A stretch of 64,000 nucleotides of DNA from Dipteris shenzhenensis (Eukaryota > Polypodiophyta > Polypodiopsida > Gleicheniales), in assembly GCA_047967505.1 (NCBI GenBank), contig CM106541.1. The stretch is one strand, 5' to 3'. This document shows, piece after piece, positions 56,742-64,000 of this stretch. Position numbers and translations under genes: made by a program. Numbering within the stretch: the stretch's first letter is position 1; the number at the start of each line of letters is the position of its first letter. Below the pieces are notes generated by a model. That model saw nothing but the letters and a program-made list of their open reading frames with translations. It was not told where the DNA came from and did not search any database.

Positions 56742-58790
56742 CGTGACTAAGAAAATTCGCGCACGTACTAACGAAAAACACATGTGGACTTATCTGTTGG
56801 GGATTAAACTTTGCACGGTTCTTAGGCTACCATAGACGTACATCCATGCAAGATTTGGTGTCCAACTGATTTGGTATGCGCCACGTGGAAGGTATAATGC
56901 GTACATTTTTACAATCCCTACTAACACGACTACGTATGAAAAATGGTGCACGTACTAATGAAATATGCACGTGGACTTATCTGTTGGGGATAAAACTTCA
57001 CACGGCTCTTACACTACCCTAGACGTACATCCACGCAAGATTTGGTCTCGAACTGATTTGGTATGTGCCACGTGGAAGATACAATGCGTATATTTTTACA
57101 ATTCCTACTAGCATGACTGCGGCAAAGCTATGGCGCACGTACTAATGAAATACACGTGTGGACTTATCTGTTGGGGATGAAACTTCGCACGACTCTTAGG
57201 CCACCCTAGACATACATCCACACAAGATTTGGTCTCGAACTGATTTGGTATGCGCCACGTGGAAGGTATAATGCGTACATTTTTACAATCCCTACTAGCA
57301 CGACTACGTATGAAAAATGGTGCACGTAACAACGAAATATGCATGTGGACTTATCTGTTGGAGATTAAACTTTTCCCAGCTCTTAGGCTACTATAGACGT
57401 ACATCCACGCAAGATTTGGTGTCCAACTGATTTGGTATGCGCCACGTGGAAGGCATAATGCGTACATTTTTACAATCCCTACTAGCACGACTAAACCCTA
57501 AACCCTAAACCCTGAACCCTAAACCCTAAACCCTATTGGGGATGAAACTTCACACGGCTCTTAGGCTACCCTAAACGTACATCCATGCAAGATTTGTTCT
57601 CCAACTGATTTGGTTTGCGCCACGTAGAAGGTATAATGCGTACAAATTTTACAATCCCTACTAGCATGACTAAACTCTAAACCCTAAATCCTAAACCCTG
57701 TTGGGGATGAAACTTCACACGGCTCTTAGGCTACCCTAGACGTACATCCACGCAAGATTTGGTCTCCAATTGATTTGGTTTGCGCCACGTAGAAGGTAAA
57801 ATGCGTACATTTTTACAATCCCTACTAGCATGACTAAACCCTGAACCCTAAACCCTGTTGGGGATGAAACTTCACACGGCTCTTAGGCTACCCTAGATGT
57901 ACATCCACGCAAGATTTGGTGTCCAACTGATTTGGTATGCGCCACGTGGAAGGTATTATGCGTACATTTTTACAATCCCTACTAGCACGACTAAACCCTA
58001 GACCCTGTTGGGGATGAAACTTCACACGGCTCTTAGGCTACCCTAGACGTACATCCACGCAAGATTTAGTCTCCAACTGATTTGGTTTGTGCCATGTAGA
58101 AGGTATAATGTGTACATTTTTACAATCCCTACTAGCACGACTAAACCCTAAACCCTAAACCCTGAACCCTAAATCCTAAACCCTGTTGGGGATGAAACTT
58201 CACACGGCTCTTAGGCTACCCTAGACGTACATCCACGCAAGATTTGGTCTCCAACTGATTTGTTTTGCGCCACGTAGAAGGTATAATGCGTACATTTTTA
58301 CAATCCCTACTAGCACGACTAAACCCTAAATCCTAAACCCTAAACCCTGTTGGGGATGAAACTTCACACGGCTCTTAGGCTACCCTAGACGTACATCCAT
58401 GCAAGATTTGGTGTCCAACTAATTTGGTATGCGCCACATGGAAGATATAATGCGTACTTTTTTACAATCCCTACTTGCACGACTAAACCCTAAACCCTGT
58501 TGGGGATGAAACTTCACACGGCTCTTAGCTACCCTAGACGTACATCCATGCAAGATTTGGTCTCCAACTGATTTGGTTTGTGCCACGTAGAAGGTATAAT
58601 GCGTACATTTTTACAATTCCTACTAGCACGACTAAACCCTAAACCCTGAACCCTAAATCCTAAACCCTGTTGGGGATGACACTTCACACGGCTCTTAGGC
58701 TACCCTAGACGTACATCCACGCAAGATTTGGTCTCCAACTGATTTGGTATGCGCCATGTGGAAGGTATAATGCATACATTTTTGCAAGCA
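56742..58790. repeat. 150-190-bp satellite, ~12 units; later units carry CCCTAAA telomere repeats
   Basis: Units are marked by GTTGGGGAT(G/T)AAACTTC.CACGGCTCTTAGG, GACGTACATCCACGCAAGATTTGGT, TGCGCCACGT(G/A)GAAGGTATAATGCGTAC and TTTTTACAATCCCTACTAGCACGACTA. The first four units then continue with GAAAAATGG.GCACGTACTAATGAAATA.GCACGTGGACTTATCT. From 57491 on, every unit has 2-6 copies of CCCTAAA (some CCCTGAA) at that place instead. Copies are highly similar. The array lies between two convergent genes. Confidence 0.93.
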
Positions 58791-59140
58791 CCTTTTCAAT
58801 GCTTAATGTTTACAATTACGACACACGGCATTATTTTTAAAATACATTATGTATTAGATGTGTGAATTGAGATATCTGAAATTCAAAATCATACTCTTAA
58901 TTTTAAATACGCACATGGGGATGAAACTTCGCACAGCTCTTAGGTTTAGTGTAATAATTGCAAGCATTGATATATACGAAATTCAATATGATATTCAAAA
59001 TGATAAAGTTTATACTTGAACACTTTTTCAATGCTTAATGTTTACAATTACTTCACATGGCATTCTTTTTTAAATACCTTATGTATTAGATGTGTGAATT
59101 GAGATATTCGAAATTCAAAATCATACTCCCAATTTTAAAT
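58785..59140. repeat. ~125-bp direct duplication next to the satellite
   Basis: Copies at about 58785-58908 and 59018-59140 share TTTTTCAATGCTTAATGTTTACAATTAC-type text, TTATGTATTAGATGTGTGAATTGAGATAT and AAATTCAAAATCATACTC. A stray satellite phrase (GGGGATGAAACTTCGCACAGCTCTTAGG) lies between them. Confidence 0.8.
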
Positions 59141-59375
59141 GTTTATGTTAGATTTAAAGAAACTATAAACTGAGATAAACAAAGTGTGAAAAACATCATG
59201 AAAGTACGAAAATGCTCATACATCATAAAAGTAAGAACAATATCATGAAAGTACCAAAATGAATGTGTACATCATCATCATCATCGTGCAGAAGTGCATC
59301 CCTAAACAAGAAATGTGTGAAGCCTAAACAATCATCCTGAATCAGAATCTGATAACTCCACATATGATCCTCTAG

Positions 59376-61261
59376 TCATCCTCTGACGTGGCTCCTGTAT
59401 GACCCGCTGCCCAACCCTCGCCCAACCGTCCGCTGTGTGCCCTCATGCAAAGCCGAATCAGATGGGCCAGCCTCATCTCCTGCATGAGATGGGCCAGTCT
59501 CATCCTGATGAAGAGGAGGGCATGCTGCACGAGCCACTGCTGCCATCTCTGCCTCCCTCGCCTCCTCTATGTATGCGCGTCTCAGCTCCCATAGTCGTGC
59601 ATCTGTGAATACTCGTGCCTCAAATCCAGCGCAAGTAATCTTCTCTACATGTAGAAGACGCTGGTCTCGGCCCCGCCCAAGCTGCTGCTCCACCCACTGC
59701 TGCAATGATGTATGCAGCTCTGCCTCTCGCTCAATACGGCGTGCCTCCTCTGCTCGTGCCTCGTCACCTGGCATGAAATCACCATATGAGAAGCGTCGTG
59801 GAACACACGCTGCAACCACAGATGTATTAGCACCCTCTTGCATCAGCAACGCTCTCTGTGCCTCCTCCCTGTAGTGCTCTGTCAAGACCACGCGGGCGAA
59901 TGGATCAATGGCCTAATGATGACCAAGATACAGATCATCCATGCCTAGTCCTCTGTATGTGGCCACATCAATGTTAGCAAAGCATATAGGGCACACTGAT
60001 CGTGCCACCATGTGGCGGGTCATGCAATGGAGATGTGCGATGTGGCCGCACCCTAGTCCAAACCACCCTACGGTGTCAAACTCCTCGTAGCAAAGGACGC
60101 AAGTGGCAGTAGGAAGCCTGGCTATGATTGCTGCATCTATGGGTGTCCTAGTCGGCACATCTATAGGAGGAGCGGGGTATAGGGCCACGCTGGGGTCGAT
60201 CCTATGGCGAGATGGATCACGACTAATATGCCTCAACTGCAAAATATAGTGCTCTGCACGATGGTATGCTATGCGTGTCCGAATCCTCTGCTCCTTTAAA
60301 TCTGCCTCCAACAGTCATACACGAGATTTCATATCCTGTCGCAATAGATGTGCCTGCAATGTAAACATGTCACGTACATGGTGAGAATTAACCAAAAAAC
60401 TTCAGTTCAAAGCATGCAACAAAAGAATAAACTAAAATAATCAGAATAACTAACCTCATTCCTAGACTCGGCCAACAATGCCTCCAACTCTGCAATCCAT
60501 GCGTCTCGAGTCTCCAACTCGTGCTGAGGCGGCGTAGATGTGGGAGGTGGTGTAGATGTGGGAGGCTCCATCGATGATCGAGGTGGGGAAGGTGGAATCG
60601 AAAGTGATCTCGATAGGGCAGAGACCATGTGCTGCAAGGATGATGCCACTGAATGAACATCCCCCCTAATCCGTCCTCCAACAGCTCGCAATGCCGGTGC
60701 AGGGATGGTGTGCAACTCTGGTGCCTCGCGTCGACGCCGAACACCTGCAGTCTGACGCTCCTGACGCCCCATCCTATCATGTCTCGCTCCTGATCCTGGA
60801 CGGGTACTAAGGTAGTCTACCCGATGACCAAGCACAAACTCAGCATATAGCTGCATGGCAAATGACCTGGCTATCTGACAATTGTGAGGCAATCGACCAC
60901 CATTCGCAGCGAGATATCTCGGATAAATGTGTGCTGCTATGATGGGGTGCCTACAACGTAAAATATGCAAGGGCAGCCCTGATCGTGGTCGCATCGCCTC
61001 AGTGTGACCATCCCAAAACATATCCTCTAAGGCCTGCCTGTGATGTGACTCACGCTCAAACAACTGTCGAATGGCTCTCTAATCCAAGCCATCACCAGTG
61101 ATCTCTGCCTTAGCTTGTGCCTGAAAGCTATCCACAACATCCTTAACTGTGTCCAATCGACCCAGAGCCTCAATAACTGAATCTAGACTCACAACCAAGT
61201 GAGGGGGTGCCCTAGCATCCTGCAGTGCCCTCATCTCAGCTCTCAGAATCTCTATCTGCAT
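59376..61261 (-). CDS. RING-H2 protein gene, two visible exons, three in-frame stops
   Basis: Visible exons are about 61255-60455 and 60353-59376; the 101-bp intron has GTTAGT...TTGCAG and keeps phase 0. The first exon encodes a helical N-terminal part (RAEMRALQDARAPPHLVVSL), a stretch with ALEDMFWDGHTEAMRPRSGL and YPRYLAANGGRLPHNCQIAR, and a basic/proline-rich part. The second has a RING-H2 finger at 60101-59982 with spacing C-X2-C-X13-C-X-H-X2-H-X2-C-X10-C-X2-C (CVLC, GCGHIAHLHC, CPIC), the mark of E3 ubiquitin ligases, then long charged helices. Stops at 61079 (TAG), 60315 (TGA) and 59913 (TAG) fit CAG/CGA changed to TAG/TGA. A 3' splice site at 61256 (TATGCAG) suggests an earlier exon, perhaps ending near 61405 (GGA|GTACGT). 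Confidence 0.65.
59982..60101 (-). other. RING-H2 zinc finger domain
   Basis: Eight metal-binding residues in C3H2C3 order with standard spacing, coded without interruption between the stops at 60315 and 59913. Confidence 0.9.
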
Positions 61262-61680
61262 ACAAATAGTGGTGCCAGAACCTGTGCGCTAGCTAGCACA
61301 TGCACAAAAAAAACACATGGAAATTAATATTCTATTTGGGTAATGAAAATAATATTCTATTCAATATGACTTATAATCTATTTACGTAATGAAAACTATT
61401 TGTACGTACTCCTTGATGAGGTAGGATGTCGTTGGGATCATCCTATGCACCTACCAGTAGATGGGCCAAATGTGTGGCTCAATATTATGTTTATCAAACT
61501 CAATATTATTAAAAATTCTTAATTTTGATTAAAATTTTTTCAAACTCTAGTTGTTGCATTTTTAAACTTAGATGTCTCAAATATTTTTTCCTTATATGTT
61601 TCCCTTTTTTTACTTTTTATCCAATTAATGGAATTAACTGTATGGCTTAATTATTGATGGGACTTTTTAATCTAAGCACA
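61262..61680. other. Upstream of the RING-H2 gene, possible first exon
   Basis: On the minus strand, coding-like DDPNDILPHQG ends at a GTACGT donor near 61405. A partial GCTAGCTAGC palindrome lies near 61292. No firm start codon or promoter could be set. Confidence 0.3.
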
Positions 61681-61704
61681 CACACACTTTTTTTGTGTGT
61701 GGAA

Positions 61705-61714
61705 TCTCTCTGTC

Positions 61715-61772
<58 letters not shown>

Positions 61773-61775
61773 ACA
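61705..61775. repeat. Compound microsatellite (TC)n (AC)n
   Basis: CT units interrupted by TGTCT, followed by about 14 AC units. Confidence 0.93.
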
Positions 61776-62479
61776 TGGTTGGGGCAAGTATATTATACTT
61801 GATTAACTTATTTTCCAAAATAAGGAGAATTGTATTTTTTTAAATGCCTTTCTCGCTCTTTGGAAACTTTTCCACATGTGGTGTAAGGACCACATTGTCC
61901 ACTTATGGCCCCTATAGTAAGGACAGATAGTGGAGAGGTTTGGTTAATAAGACCTTCTTTGAATGCTTTACTGCCTTGGGTTTGCAATAGATATGGAGGA
62001 GATAGAAGGATATCTAATACATTACTTTGAACAATACACAAGCAAGGCACATCTAGTATTTCTCGGACTACACATTAAAAAAGAGAGCGGGTTGACACTA
62101 CAGACCTTTTAAAGTGAGAACTTTGAGAAAATAATTAGGCCTTTTCAATATTATCTATTTTGGTTGGGCAATCCACCTCAACTAGTGGCCATTCCTATAG
62201 ATCATCACTTGGTTCCAATGCCTGGGGAGAGAGGAGACCTTTGGACAATCATTTACGTATGTGTTTTCCATGCGTTGATGCATTTAGAAGATCCAATTAG
62301 CCATACGCTTATGCATCTAACCACTCTAGTGTTGGGGTCTTTGCCCATGTGGTGTGGTGTTTTAGGGATAATGCCCATGTGGTGTTTTATAAAGCATACT
62401 TACTCTACCTAAATTATGAAACAACTCTTAACCAACTATATAATCTATAATATTCCACATAAAGATTGATAAATGCACA
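61776..62479. other. Intergenic, no gene seen
   Basis: Short frames on both strands lack motifs. GGGT.TTTGCCCATGTGGTGT and a near copy lie at about 62337 and 62367. Confidence 0.3.
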
Positions 62480-64000
62480 CCGCTACCTTAAACTCTTATT
62501 TTCTTTTTTTTTAAAAGATGATTTTGAAGACTAAAATTTAAACGTTTTTTTATTTAAATATAGGCGCGTCTCCTGGCGGTGGATTTTGGAAAATCCACGG
62601 CGGTTGTCCTCATGGTTGAATTTCTCAAAAATAGCACCAATTTCAAAAATAACATAAAACCTACTTTAATCTCTCTTTTTTTAAATAGATGAATTTAGAA
62701 AACAAAATATATACATTTTCACATTTTAAATAAAAAATTACGTAATTAAAAAAATATATTTGAAAAAACTTTAAAATGCATTTGAAATTTTAAAATATTT
62801 TATAATTAGATTACATATTCATATAAACTAAAATAATATAAAAGCTACTTTAAACTCTTATTTTCTTTTTCTTAATACATGATTTCTAAAAACAAAATTT
62901 AAACGTTATATTTAATTCAAAACTTCAGTAATTTATAAACTTCAATTATATATTTTTTTTAATAGATGATTTTAAAAAATAAATTATATACTTTTTGACA
63001 TTTAAATAAAAACTTCACTAACTTAAATAACTTACATAACATAAAAGCTACTTTAAACTCTTATTTTCTTTTTTTTTTTTAAGATCATTTTTAAAAATAA
63101 AATTTAAACTTTTTTTTATTTAAATAAAAATAACACTAATTTAAAAAATATCTTTAATCTCTTTTTTTTAAAAGATGATTTCAAAAAACAAAATATATAC
63201 ATTTTCACATTTTAAATAAAAAATTACGTAATTCCAAAAATAATTTAAAAAAACTTTAAAATGCATTTCAAATTTAGAAATATTTTATAATTATTCCTAT
63301 AAACTAAAATTTAAACGTTTTTTATTTAAATAAAAATAGCACTAATTTAAAAAATAACTTTAATCTCTTGTTTTTTAAAGATGATTTTAAAAACAAAATA
63401 TTTACATTTTCACATTTTAAATAAAAAATTACGTAATTCCAAAAATAATTTAAAAAAACTTTAAAACGCATTTCAAATTTAGAAATATTTTATAATTATT
63501 CCTATAAACTAAAATTTAAACGTTTTTTTATTTAAATAAAAATAGCTCTAATTTAAAAAATAACTTTAATCTCTTTTTTTTCAAAGATGATTTTAAAAAA
63601 CAAAATTTTTACATTTTCATAATTTAAATAAAAAATGTCGTAATTCAAAAAAAAAAACTTTAAAATGCATTTGAAATTTAGAAATATTTTATAATTATTC
63701 CTATGAACTAAAATTTAAAAGTTTTTTTATTTAAATAAAAATAGCTCTAATTTAAAAAATAACTTTAATCTCTTTTTTTTCAAAGATGATTTTAAAAAAC
63801 ATAATTTTTACATTTTCACATTTTAAATAAAAAATGTCGTAATTCAAAAATTTTAAAAAAACTTTAAAATGCATTTGAAATTTAGAGATATTTTATAATC
63901 ATTCCTATGAACTAAAATTTAAACGTTTTTTTATTTAAATAAAAGTAGCTCTAATTTAAAAAATAACTTTAATCTCTTTTTTTTCAAAGATGATTTAAAA
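62480..64000. repeat. AT-rich satellite, period about 205 bp, running off the window
   Basis: Units recur near 63102, 63308, 63514, 63714 and 63918 with TTTATTTAAATAAAAATAGC, ATAACTTTAATCTC, AAAGATGATTTTAAAAAACA, ACATTTTCACATTTTAAATA and AAATTTAGAAATATTTTATA. Earlier units (62480-63100) are more diverged; one holds a small GC-rich piece at 62565-62615 with the hairpin GTGGATTTT/AAAATCCAC. The array continues past 64000. Confidence 0.88.

Noticed and set aside
56742-58790. A real telomere or chromosome end
   Set aside because: Telomere units are short, interrupted by satellite text, and unique genes lie on both sides.
52654-61500. Terminal inverted repeats of the proposed two-gene element
   Set aside because: I compared both flanks by eye and found no matching inverted ends or target duplication, so I do not give element borders.

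Overview
The window looks like nuclear DNA of a land plant with a large, repeat-rich genome. Three things support this. The last exon of a chloroplast photosystem II assembly gene (psb27-like) lies at the left edge. A compact four-exon plant-type translation factor eIF1 (SUI1) gene lies at 45.7-46.6 kb. Nearly everything else is plant-type Ty1/copia and Ty3/gypsy retrotransposons, DNA-transposon remnants, satellites and microsatellites. Splice sites are canonical GT-AG and telomere-like repeats are of the CCCTAAA type. I cannot name the species.

Layout. 0-4.1 kb: psb27 terminal exon, a hAT-like DUF659 fragment, a broken unrecognised ORF, and two tandem repeat families. 4.1-9.65 kb: a full-length copia element on the minus strand (copia-A) with two 732-bp LTRs and a GGTTT target duplication, inserted into a ~350-bp satellite that resumes at 9.65-10.87 kb. 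14.1-18.29 kb: the 5' three quarters of a second element of the same family (copia-B). Its missing 3' quarter (RNase H plus 3' LTR) lies at 42.94-44.18 kb in opposite orientation. The two halves break at the same codon and carry complementary target duplications, so the 25.9 kb between them has been inverted. Inside that segment are degenerate repeats, a Ty3/gypsy remnant split by a young 5.67-kb copia element with 171-bp LTRs (copia-C, 34.65-40.32 kb), and a 1,020-bp DNA-transposon-like insertion with a 9-bp target duplication (41.585-42.604 kb). 44.2-46.6 kb: eIF1 gene with upstream repeats. 47.5-52.6 kb: an unrecognised degenerate ORF, minisatellites, and a copia gag fragment.

52.65-61.5 kb is the most unusual part. 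A two-exon gene on the plus strand encodes a ~946-residue putative DDE-type transposase; a multi-exon gene on the minus strand encodes a RING-H2 protein. The two converge on a ~2-kb satellite whose later units carry CCCTAAA-type telomere repeats. Five copies of an 18-bp palindrome and a field of CACRTCA-type motifs stand upstream of the transposase gene. Both genes carry in-frame stops that a single C-to-T change each could explain, so this copy looks inactive. I could not find terminal inverted repeats, so its status as one mobile element is inference. 62.48-64 kb is an AT-rich ~205-bp satellite running off the window.

Only eIF1 and psb27 look like functional host genes; nearly everything else is mobile or tandemly repeated sequence.
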